A DNA stretch of 64,000 nt. Origin: Saccharicrinis sp963677345. GTDB taxonomy: Bacteria; Bacteroidota; Bacteroidia; Bacteroidales; Marinilabiliaceae. A program made the translations under genes and the position numbers. The notes beneath the pieces are model-generated. The model saw only the letters and a list, made by a program, of their open reading frames with translations. It did no database searches and was not told where the DNA came from. Of the stretch, positions 8,861 through 16,193 are shown one piece after another. The DNA is taken from assembly GCA_963677345.2 (NCBI GenBank), contig CAXXLC010000021.1:1-64000 (forward strand), read 5' to 3'. Within the stretch, counting starts at the first letter, position 1, and each line of letters begins with the position of its first letter.

Positions 8861-8934
8861 GCCAATGTAGCTCAGCTGGCTAGAGCAGCTGATTTGTAAT
8901 CAGCAGGTCGTGGGTTCGAGTCCCTCTATTGGCT
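8861..8934 (+). tRNA. tRNA-Thr (UGU), copy 2
   Basis: Identical to copy 1 except that the last acceptor pair becomes G-T (TATTGGC). First member of a Thr-Gly unit that is repeated at 9104. Confidence 0.95.
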
Positions 8935-8944
8935 CATTAATTTT

Positions 8945-9017
8945 GCGGAAGTAGCTCAGCTGATAGAGCATTAGCCTTCCAAGCTAAGGGTCGCGGGTTT
9001 GATCCCCGTCTTCCGCT
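8945..9017 (+). tRNA. tRNA-Gly (UCC), copy 1
   Basis: Acceptor GCGGAAG/CTTCCGC, anticodon stem TTAGC/GCTAA with loop CTTCCAA giving TCC. No encoded CCA. Confidence 0.95.
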
Positions 9018-9027
9018 CTAAAATAAA

Positions 9028-9053
9028 AGCCGTCTTTTTAAGATGGCTTTTTA
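9028..9053 (+). terminator. terminator after first Thr-Gly pair
   Basis: AGCCGTCTT-TTT-AAGATGGCT hairpin followed by TTTTT. The same hairpin follows the second Thr-Gly pair, so it belongs to the duplicated unit. Confidence 0.7.
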
Positions 9054-9103
9054 AATCTGATACAATTTGTTTTTTTGATCATATCATTAAACATTTAAAT
9101 TTT

Positions 9104-9177
9104 GCCAATGTAGCTCAGCTGGCTAGAGCAGCTGATTTGTAATCAGCAGGTCGTGGGTTCGAGTCCCTCTATTGGCT
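9104..9177 (+). tRNA. tRNA-Thr (UGU), copy 3
   Basis: Same sequence as copy 2, including the G-T closing acceptor pair, which supports a recent duplication of the 8861-9053 segment. Confidence 0.95.
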
Positions 9178-9188
9178 CAATATATTTT

Positions 9189-9261
9189 GCGGAAGTAGCT
9201 CAGCTGATAGAGCATTAGCCTTCCAAGCTAAGGGTCGCGGGTTTGATCCCCGTCTTCCGCT
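9189..9261 (+). tRNA. tRNA-Gly (UCC), copy 2
   Basis: Identical to the Gly gene at 8945-9017. Confidence 0.95.
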
Positions 9262-9268
9262 CTAAAAA

Positions 9269-9296
9269 AAGCCGTCTTTTTAAGATGGCTTTTTTA
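9269..9296 (+). terminator. terminator after second Thr-Gly pair
   Basis: AGCCGTCTT...AAGATGGCT hairpin with a T6 tail, a copy of the one at 9028. Confidence 0.75.
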
Positions 9297-9331
9297 AAAT
9301 ATTAAAAAAAAGAGTTTTTTTCACTATTTTA

Positions 9332-9362
9332 TTTGTTTGGTAAAAAAATACAAGTATATTTG
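9332..9362 (+). promoter_or_regulatory. consensus Bacteroidota promoter for a short RNA
   Basis: TTTG (9332-9335), exactly 19 bases, TATATTTG (9355-9362). This is the best promoter match in the window. Transcription should begin near 9367-9370. Confidence 0.8.
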
Positions 9363-9367
9363 TACCG

Positions 9368-9458
9368 AAATAAAACAAGAACAATTAGACAATCATAGTT
9401 AAAATATAGGGTTAGGTTTGGTTAAAAATGGGGATGCCGCAAGGCTCCCTTTTTTTTT
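9368..9458 (+). ncRNA. candidate small RNA or leader, about 90 nt, with intrinsic terminator
   Basis: The strong promoter above is followed by about 60 bases of unstructured A-rich sequence, a purine/T stretch (GGGTTAGGTTTGGTTAAAA) and a tight hairpin GGGGATGCC-GCAA-GGCTCCC (9430-9449) with nine T. No open frame longer than a few codons lies inside. It ends 100 bases before the acyltransferase fusion gene, so it is either an independent sRNA or a terminated leader of that gene. It does not match an RNA family I can name. Confidence 0.55.
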
Positions 9459-9558
9459 GCTTATATTTTTCATAACTTCTCTTAGTAATATTTCTTTCTT
9501 TATTATAATTGTCATCTATTCCTGATATCTAAACTACGAAAGATACAATTCAACAAGT

Positions 9559-12222
9559 ATGAAAGAAAAGCATCCTATAGTAAAAGCCATTGCCAGGCTA
9601 ATATTTTTATTTGGCAGAATTATTTTATCTGTAAGGTATAAAGTCAGATTGGAGAGAATTGAGGATATTGATCACAAAAGACCGGTTCTTTTTTTACCAA
9701 ATCATCAGGCTGTAGTAGATCCTATGATACTGGTAAGTTTCTTATATCCTCATAAAAATATCGTACCCATGATAACAAGCACTTATTATGACTTGCCAAT
9801 AGCAAAATTGTTTTTTAAAAACTGGGGCGCAGTAAGAATAAGCGACTTAGAAAAAGGAAGCAGGAACACTAATGTTTTAAATGAGATTACAGAATCTGCT
9901 ATTAAAGCTTTTAAATACCAAAAGAGTATTGTAATTTATCCTTCGGGACAAATCACGTCTCAGGGATTTGAGAAAATTCAGAATAAAAAAGGAGCATTTG
10001 AAATCGTTCGTAATTTACCCTCAAATGTACAAGTTGTTGGAGTAAGGATTAGCGGCTTATGGGGTAGTCAATGGTCAAAAGCATGGAACGGACAATCGCC
10101 AAACTTTGGAGTTAATATCCTGAAAGGCCTGTTTTATACCTTAGCTAACATTCTATTCTTCATGCCCAAACGTAAAGTTTCGCTATATTTTGAAGACATA
10201 AGCGATGAAGCCCTAAAATTTTCGTCAGGAGACAAACAAAGGTTCAACCTGTTTTTAGAAAATTTTTACAATGCAAAAGGTGAAGAACCTGTCTCCTTCT
10301 TAAAGCATTATTTTTACAGTACTGCCTTAAAAAGAAACCTGCCTGAAAATTTAAAACCAACAGAAGCATCCTTAAAAAAAACAATTCCTCTAAATGACTC
10401 TTTCCCTAAAGCTATTATAAAAGAAGTCAATCATATCATAAAAAAACATCTCCAGGTTCAAAGCGATCAAATAAACAAACAAAGCCATCTGATTAATGAC
10501 CTGGGGGCAGACTCTATTAATATTGTTGAAATAATCAAAGATATTGAAGCACATTTTAAGGTTGAAACCCAAAATGACTTATCTGACATAAAAAGAGTAG
10601 TTCATTTGTATCAATTAGCAAATGGCGACCTGCAATCCAAAACTATTTTACCTCCCTGTTCATTTCCTAAAAACAATCTCTTTCATGATTACATTAAAGT
10701 TCAATCTGTTGACAATATTCCAAAACTGTTCTTAAAACGTTTTACAAAAAACAGAAATCTGCCTTTCTCCTACGACAGTATGCTTGGAGAAACAAACCGC
10801 AAGGACTTCTTTTTAAAAGTTTGTGTTATTTCTGAAATCATAAAAAAGAATTGTAAAGACGAGTATATAGGGATTATGCTTCCTGCATTACAAAGTACCT
10901 CATTATTAATTATGGCAACCTATTTTGCCGGGAAAGTCCCGGTAATGTTAAACTGGACAGTTGGGCAATCAATACTGGATCACTGTATCAAAAAATCTGG
11001 TGTAAAGCATATCTTTTCGGCAAGTTCTTTTATTAAGAAAATAGACGAGCAGCTATCGGGCAATGCTAAAGACAAACTTATTTTTTTAGATAAAGATATT
11101 CAAAGAACAAGCTTTTATATTAAGCTTAAAGGAGCTTTTAAAAGTAAACTCCCAGAATATTTCTTTCGTTTTGATAACATCAAACAAACAGCAGTTATAC
11201 TATTTACTTCCGGAAGCGAAAATCTTCCCAAAACAGTTAAACTAACACACAAAAATATCATATACGATTTAAAAGGAACGTTAGAGCTTTTAGATCTAGA
11301 ACGCAACAGGGTATTGATGGCATTTTTACCTCCTTTCCATAGTTTTGGATTCACTGTTTTATCCATATTGCCCCTGATTACCGGTACAAGAACTGTATAT
11401 TCACCGGATCCTACAGATGGCAGGACTCTTGTAAGGATCATTAAACATACCGGTGCTTCTATTTTAGTGACTACACCGGGTTTTTACAAAAACATATTAA
11501 ACAATGCCATATCCGAAGATCTTGCTCATATTAAATACATAGTTTCAGGTGGAGAATCTTTATCGCAGGAATTAACCAATTATTCTAAAAGCATCATTCC
11601 CCAGGCCTATTTGCTCGAAGGTTACGGTATAACAGAATGCTCACCCGTACTATCACTTAATCCTTTACAAAAACAAAAAAAAGGAAGTGTTGGAAAAATC
11701 ATAAATGGCGTTGAATGTAAAATTATTGATCTTGAAAGCAATTTACCTCTCGATCATCATAAAACAGGAATGATATGCGTAAAAGGAAAAAGCATTTTTA
11801 ATGGTTATAACGACCCAAACATAGCATCACCTTTTATCAAAATTGATCATGAAATATTTTACAAAACCGGAGACCTGGGGTATTTAGATCATGAAAATTA
11901 CCTGTTTATCACCGGCAGGTTAAAACGTTTTATAAAGATAAGTGGCGAAATGGTCAGTTTACCTTTTATTGAAAATCTATTAGAGGAACACTTTGGCGAC
12001 CACAATGAAAAAATATTAGCTGTAGAAGGTAATGACAAAGTTGAACCACCACAAATAGTTCTTTTTACAAAAAAACCCATAACACAAAACGAAGCTAATG
12101 AATATTTAAGATTAAAAAAAGCTCCTTTAATAGCAAAGATTACCAGAATTGAACTTATAGAAAAAATACCATTGTTAGGAACCGGAAAAGTTGATTACAA
12201 AATTTTAAAAGATAGGTGCTGA
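9559..12222 (+). CDS. PlsC acyltransferase - acyl carrier - AMP-dependent acyl ligase fusion
   Basis: 887 residues in three parts. Residues 1-230: a PlsC-type acyltransferase with NHQAVVD (48-54) and the YPSGQ block (127-131), and two hydrophobic stretches at the membrane. Residues 285-355: an acyl carrier domain, LGADSINIVEI with the phosphopantetheine serine S319. Residues 375-887: an AMP-forming ligase with P-loop FTSGSENLPKT (549-559), GYGITECSPVL and YKTGDLGYLD, ending with the lysine-bearing GTGKVDYK. The order suggests that the ligase loads a fatty acid onto the built-in carrier and the acyltransferase moves it to a lysophospholipid or similar acceptor. Bacterial Aas joins acyltransferase and ligase without a carrier in between. 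Acceptor unknown. Confidence 0.85.
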   Translation: MKEKHPIVKAIARLIFLFGRIILSVRYKVRLERIEDIDHKRPVLFLPNHQAVVDPMILVSFLYPHKNIVPMITSTYYDLPIAKLFFKNWGAVRISDLEKGSRNTNVLNEITESAIKAFKYQKSIVIYPSGQITSQGFEKIQNKKGAFEIVRNLPSNVQVVGVRISGLWGSQWSKAWNGQSPNFGVNILKGLFYTLANILFFMPKRKVSLYFEDISDEALKFSSGDKQRFNLFLENFYNAKGEEPVSFLKHYFYSTALKRNLPENLKPTEASLKKTIPLNDSFPKAIIKEVNHIIKKHLQVQSDQINKQSHLINDLGADSINIVEIIKDIEAHFKVETQNDLSDIKRVVHLYQLANGDLQSKTILPPCSFPKNNLFHDYIKVQSVDNIPKLFLKRFTKNRNLPFSYDSMLGETNRKDFFLKVCVISEIIKKNCKDEYIGIMLPALQSTSLLIMATYFAGKVPVMLNWTVGQSILDHCIKKSGVKHIFSASSFIKKIDEQLSGNAKDKLIFLDKDIQRTSFYIKLKGAFKSKLPEYFFRFDNIKQTAVILFTSGSENLPKTVKLTHKNIIYDLKGTLELLDLERNRVLMAFLPPFHSFGFTVLSILPLITGTRTVYSPDPTDGRTLVRIIKHTGASILVTTPGFYKNILNNAISEDLAHIKYIVSGGESLSQELTNYSKSIIPQAYLLEGYGITECSPVLSLNPLQKQKKGSVGKIINGVECKIIDLESNLPLDHHKTGMICVKGKSIFNGYNDPNIASPFIKIDHEIFYKTGDLGYLDHENYLFITGRLKRFIKISGEMVSLPFIENLLEEHFGDHNEKILAVEGNDKVEPPQIVLFTKKPITQNEANEYLRLKKAPLIAKITRIELIEKIPLLGTGKVDYKILKDRC

Positions 12223-12332
12223 AATATTGTTTATTCACCTTTCTGAACTCTTATTCTGGTTCAAGTTTACAACTTAGTGAGAGGCATTATGTTTTTATAA
12301 AAAATGGTGTACACATAGTTGCACCTAATTTA

Positions 12333-12460
12333 CAAGCCCCCTCTAACTCCCCCGACTGGGGGAGAACTGATTTACAGCTCCGGTAAATGCGAATTGTAAC
12401 GAATTGGTATTTGCTGCGCAAATTGTTACAACCTGAAATACTATGGACTAAGAACTAAGC
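12333..12460. repeat. dispersed intergenic repeat, partial copy
   Basis: 12333-12384 (AGCCCCCTCTAACTCCCCCG..., with a CTCCCC/GGGGAG hairpin) is nearly identical to 62009-62060. The following TTTGCTGCGCAAAT...ACAACCTG...TACTATGG stretch (12411-12446) recurs at 15800-15834 and 61954-61993. After it come short AAGAGCTAAGAGC tandem steps up to 12483. Noncoding. Confidence 0.7.
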
Positions 12461-12881
12461 TAAGAGCTAAGAGCTAAGAGCAAGCAACTAAGAACTTTCT
12501 TGGATCACGTACAATATTTGGGTCTGAGAGTAAAATGTTGTTTATTTGCTGTTAAATAGAAATAATAAATAAACATCAAGAAAATTGAAAGACGGACTAT
12601 CTCAGGAGCTACTAGCTCTATTTCTGCCAGAAGGTATATTAGAACATTTTGAACTTGTATCCTATAGTAAAAGTTCAAGTGGAAAGAGTATTTATGAGTC
12701 AAATTTAGAATTATCATTAGAAGAAAAAGATATAATACCACCAGAGTATAAACATTACCAATATAAATCATGTGGATTTACTGAACCAAGGTATATAGAA
12801 GATTATCCGATTCGTAATATGCTTGTAAAACTGAAGATAAGGCGGCGTAGATGGGAAATTATCATTGAAGGTAAAAAGAAG

Positions 12882-14395
12882 GTAACTATTCAGTCATGCC
12901 TTAAACTATAGCAATAGCACGAAGCGTATCAAAGGGATTTTGAGAACTCTTGATAGCAGTATCTATAATAGATCTTTGTATTGCATAATGATTTGCACCT
13001 TCAAATGATTTGAAGAAACCACTGACTTTTTGTTTTACTTTAAAATTTCTCACAGCCCGTTCCGAAGCATTATTATCAGGAGGAACATCAGGTTGATTTA
13101 GGAATGTGAATACATAATCAGCGTATTTTACTAATCTGTTTTTAAAGACAACCACTTCTTTTAATGTTTCGCTTATCTGCTTATTCTGGAGTTTCACAAA
13201 TGCTTTAAATATTTCTGCTTTAGTTGCCTTATCATCCCAATTATTGTTGTAGATTTTTAGGGCTTTAATAATAAGCGTTTTCATTTTCGATGCCCAGTTG
13301 CTTTTGGGATATTTCTGGATAAAGAATTCAAGCTCTCTTAAAAGGTGAGCAGTACACAATTGGTGATTTCCTGCTTGTGTTTTAAAATAAGGTTTCCAAC
13401 AATCTGTTACCAAAGTATTGTTTTTAAAACCTTCCGGCATAATTTCCTCAATAGCATCATAACCTCGTTTCTGATGAACGGATAAAAAGGTAGATTGTGC
13501 ATTTTGAAAGACCCATGCCCAATGAAGTTTTCCATTAATATTAGTTCCTGTTTCATCAGCTCCAACAGTACAATGAGAAAGTACATTGTTACGTATTTGC
13601 TCGTAGAAAGGAGTTGCTTTTTTAGTGAACTTACCAATCAGATAGTTTAAACCTCCAGTACTAATTTTTAACCCTAATATGGTATTAAAGAATTCACGCA
13701 AGCGGTCATAAGGCATATATTGGCGAGTGTACATATAAGCAGCTAAGGCCTGAGTGTTTGTACCATAACTAACAGGTGTATTTACTTGATTAGGATAGCA
13801 TCCCTTGTTTACCATTCCACAACTGCATTGTTTATGGTAAATACGGTGTTCGGTAATCACTGGTTTAATAGGTGGTATGTCAATTACCTGACGCCTTCCT
13901 GCAAATGTGCCTGCAATATCTGAAAGATTATTGCCACAACACTTACAATAATTTGAATAGTGTTCTTGTATAACTGTTGGTTCTTCGACCATTTTTAGTG
14001 TATTGCCTTTATGTCCTGATTGCCCTCCTGGTTTTTTGCCTGATTTTTTTCGTAATGATTGTGTTCTAGGTAATTTGGGAAAATCAGATGAAGGTGGTTT
14101 GCTGCTATTTCTACTGTTCTTTGGTGTTTCATAATGAGAAAGACGTTCTTTGAGGGTGGCATTTTCCTCGCGAAGTTCCTTGTTCTCTGTTTCGAGTTTA
14201 TTAACTCTAACAAGTAAGGCATCTAATTTTTCTTCTATACTTTTCTTCTTTCCCATGCAGATGCAAAGGTCGACATACCTACTCTTTACTGAAACTATAT
14301 TTCATATTCTTTATTCACAATTTTCTTTATTTCAGTAATACTTATCAACATTCTCCAGAAAAATTTATGTTTTTAAAATTTGACTGAATAGTTAC
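12882..14395 (-). mobile_element. IS66-family element of the single-gene (ISBst12-like) type, complete
   Basis: 1514 bp with perfect 15-base inverted ends (GTAACTATTCAGTCA at 12882-12896 and its complement at 14381-14395), starting with the GTAA typical of IS66. The 8-bp target duplication AAAAGAAG is present at 12874-12881 and 14396-14403, as expected for IS66. It carries only tnpC, without tnpA and tnpB, which is the ISBst12 pattern. Perfect ends, intact gene and intact target duplication point to a recent insertion. Confidence 0.92.
12901..14256 (-). CDS. IS66-family transposase (TnpC)
   Basis: 451 residues. Parts in order: a leucine-zipper coiled coil (residues 5-45), a basic SRNSSKPPSSDFPK linker, a zinc-binding domain (CKCCGNN near 108 and QCSCG near 148), and the DDE nuclease: D in VGADETGTN, D in LVTDCWKPYF, and E in NNASERAVRNFKVK. 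The C-terminal small domain ends DTLRAIAIV. All catalytic residues are present, so the enzyme should be active. It is the only gene of its element. Confidence 0.93.
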   Translation of the reverse strand: MGKKKSIEEKLDALLVRVNKLETENKELREENATLKERLSHYETPKNSRNSSKPPSSDFPKLPRTQSLRKKSGKKPGGQSGHKGNTLKMVEEPTVIQEHYSNYCKCCGNNLSDIAGTFAGRRQVIDIPPIKPVITEHRIYHKQCSCGMVNKGCYPNQVNTPVSYGTNTQALAAYMYTRQYMPYDRLREFFNTILGLKISTGGLNYLIGKFTKKATPFYEQIRNNVLSHCTVGADETGTNINGKLHWAWVFQNAQSTFLSVHQKRGYDAIEEIMPEGFKNNTLVTDCWKPYFKTQAGNHQLCTAHLLRELEFFIQKYPKSNWASKMKTLIIKALKIYNNNWDDKATKAEIFKAFVKLQNKQISETLKEVVVFKNRLVKYADYVFTFLNQPDVPPDNNASERAVRNFKVKQKVSGFFKSFEGANHYAIQRSIIDTAIKSSQNPFDTLRAIAIV

Positions 14396-14569
14396 AAAAG
14401 AAGAAAGTAAGCAGGGATTGGGAAGTTATAGCACAGGGTACTCGGATGAGCGAAGGGTATGCTTCTTTTTTAAAAGAAATTAGTAGATTCTAATGCAATA
14501 AGCTGTCAAAGTCTTGAAGTATATTTAGGCGTAAATGGACGAAATTTTCAACGACAATACAAAAATAAG

Positions 14570-15469
14570 TTGAGTGACTACAATGATTGGAGTCAGAAAG
14601 AACATGCTGAAGATTTCCTGGTTTTTCCTAAAAATATCGGATACTCTCTTTCTTTAGATGAAACAGCCATGTCTAATGGTGAATTGTATACAATACTTAC
14701 TAATAAGGCAAAGAAAGGGAAGAAAGGCTCCATCGTTGGTATTTTCAAAGGAACTCAAGCAAACGATATTATTAAAATTATTAAGGAAAAGTTTACTGAA
14801 GAGCAACGACGGATGGTTAAAGAAGTGACATTAGATATGTCTAATAGCATGAATTTAATTGCCACAAAATGTTTTCCCAAGCATACTACAGTTATTGATC
14901 GTTTTCATGTTCAAAAATTGGCTTGTGATGCAGTACAGCAGAAACGAATCAACTATAGGTGGGAAGCTATTGATCAGGAGAATCAAGCTTATAAACAAGC
15001 CAAAGAAGAAGGGAGAAAATACAAGCCTGATACTTTTGAAAATGGGGACACCTTAAAGCAATTGTTGGCGCGAAGCAGGTATCTCCTTTTTAAACCCAAT
15101 CATAAATGGACTGAGTCGCAGAAACAGAGAGCCAATATATTATTTAATGTCTATCCTGAAATAGAACAGGCATATGATCTCTCACATCATCTGTATCTTA
15201 TATATAGCCGTAATATTACAAAACCGGTTGCAATGACATACCTGGCGCAATGGTTTAATCAAATAGAGTTAGCTGACATTGATACATTTCAGGTATTAAA
15301 GAGAACATTTGAAACTCATTATAGCAATATCATTAATTATTTTAATCATAGAAGCACTAATGCAGCAGCAGAATCTTTCAATGCCAAAATCAAAGAATTC
15401 AGGAGGCAATTCCGAGGTGTTGTAGATGTAAAGTTCTTTCTTTTTAGACTAACTAAGATATTTGCCTAA
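14570..15469 (+). CDS. ISAon1-type transposase, catalytic part (ISL3-like DDE)
   Basis: 299 residues from TTG at 14570. SLDETAMSNGELY and VTLDMSNSMNLIATKCFPKH hold the first two acidic residues of the DDE_Tnp_ISL3 nuclease, DRFHVQKL follows, and the last is in NHRSTNAAAESFNAKIKEFR. Family-like sequence continues upstream of 14570 (CQSLEVYLGVNGRNFQRQY), open from 14474, but with no ATG; in the intact element this frame would be reached from the N-terminal frame by a shift of +1 or from a non-ATG start. The nuclease itself is intact, but its partner frame is broken by the IS66 insertion. Confidence 0.85.
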   Translation: MSDYNDWSQKEHAEDFLVFPKNIGYSLSLDETAMSNGELYTILTNKAKKGKKGSIVGIFKGTQANDIIKIIKEKFTEEQRRMVKEVTLDMSNSMNLIATKCFPKHTTVIDRFHVQKLACDAVQQKRINYRWEAIDQENQAYKQAKEEGRKYKPDTFENGDTLKQLLARSRYLLFKPNHKWTESQKQRANILFNVYPEIEQAYDLSHHLYLIYSRNITKPVAMTYLAQWFNQIELADIDTFQVLKRTFETHYSNIINYFNHRSTNAAAESFNAKIKEFRRQFRGVVDVKFFLFRLTKIFA

Positions 15470-15511
15470 TTAACATAGTGATATTTTAGACCCAAGTTTT
15501 ATAACTGATCC

Positions 15512-16193
15512 ACTTTCTTCGCCTACATCTGTCAGCTTATGACCTAATGACCTAAATCCCTAATCAAATCAACGACTCAACGATTTAACAACAAATTAAT
15601 AGTCATCAGATTATTTATTGCTGCGCAATGTATTTTTGGTCATCTAATTTCCGCAAATTATCACGAATTATTAGATCCACGAAACGATGGTTCAATAATA
15701 CCTTAAAAATCAAATACATGATTATTAATTACACTAATTATCACGAATTATTTTGAATGCGAATTATTTTGAATTACAACTAATTTCACGAATTACTATT
15801 TGCTGCGCAAATGTTGCAACCTGCAATACTATGGCCTAAGAGCTAAAAAGAGAGACTAGTACTACTCGTAAACATATGTGTGGCAGGAAACCAAGACTTT
15901 TGACTTTCTTTTCACGCAAAGACAAATCCTTACGGATTTTGGTTTTCGTTATGAAATTTTGTTTCTCTGAGAGCTAATCCCTAATCAATTCGTCTACTTA
16001 ACAATTCAACAACTCGACGAATTAACAACTCGACAGCTAATTCATCCTTAATCCCTAATCCCTAATCTTTAATCACTTCATCAACTCAACAAATTAACGA
16101 TTTAACAACTGATTGATCGTCATCAAATCATTATTGCTGCGCAATGTTTTTTTTTTCTGGGACAGATAGAGTTAGTGGCTACTTTATATTGTT
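15512..16193. repeat. repeat-rich noncoding spacer
   Basis: About 680 bp without a gene. 15612-15845 is a copy of a dispersed family also seen at 61857-62000: TATTGCTGCGCAATG, GGTCATCTAATT, GCAAATTATCACGAATT, then TTTGCTGCGCAAATGTTGCA and GGCCTAAGA. Further short degenerate repeats (CTAATCCCTAATC, AACAACTCGACGAATTAAC) fill 15960-16110. TTGCTGCGCAA is itself a palindrome and recurs at 16134. Confidence 0.65.

Larger units (their letters stand above)
12585..14493 (+). pseudogene. ISAon1-type transposase N-terminal region, interrupted
   Basis: Begins with TTG at 12585 (KDGLSQELLALFLPEGILEHF) and reads in frame to 12881, where the IS66-type element starts. Removing that element and one 8-bp target copy, the frame continues 14404-14493 as KVSRDWEVIAQGTRMSEGYA...EISRF and stops at 14491. 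The rebuilt protein has about 129 residues, right for the N-terminal-region protein of this family, which contains the zinc/helix-turn-helix DNA-binding part. In the present state the reading frame runs into the IS and stops at 12909-12911 after 108 residues. Confidence 0.8.
12502..15511 (+). mobile_element. ISAon1-type insertion sequence, split by an IS66-family element
   Basis: Imperfect inverted ends: GGATCACGTACAATATTTGG at 12502-12521 against the complement of 15492-15511, sharing GGATCA and TTGGGTCT at the same spacing. Between them lie the two reading frames typical of ISAon1-like (ISL3-related) elements, with a second IS inserted in the first frame. Without the insert the element is about 1.5 kb. 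It is probably inactive in this state. Confidence 0.75.

Noticed and set aside
9104..9296. Assembly duplication of the tRNA segment
   Set aside because: The spacers on both sides of the two Thr-Gly units differ in sequence and length, so it is a true tandem duplication.
12505..12771. Minus-strand open frame of 88 codons
   Set aside because: Shadow of the ISAon1-type N-terminal frame.
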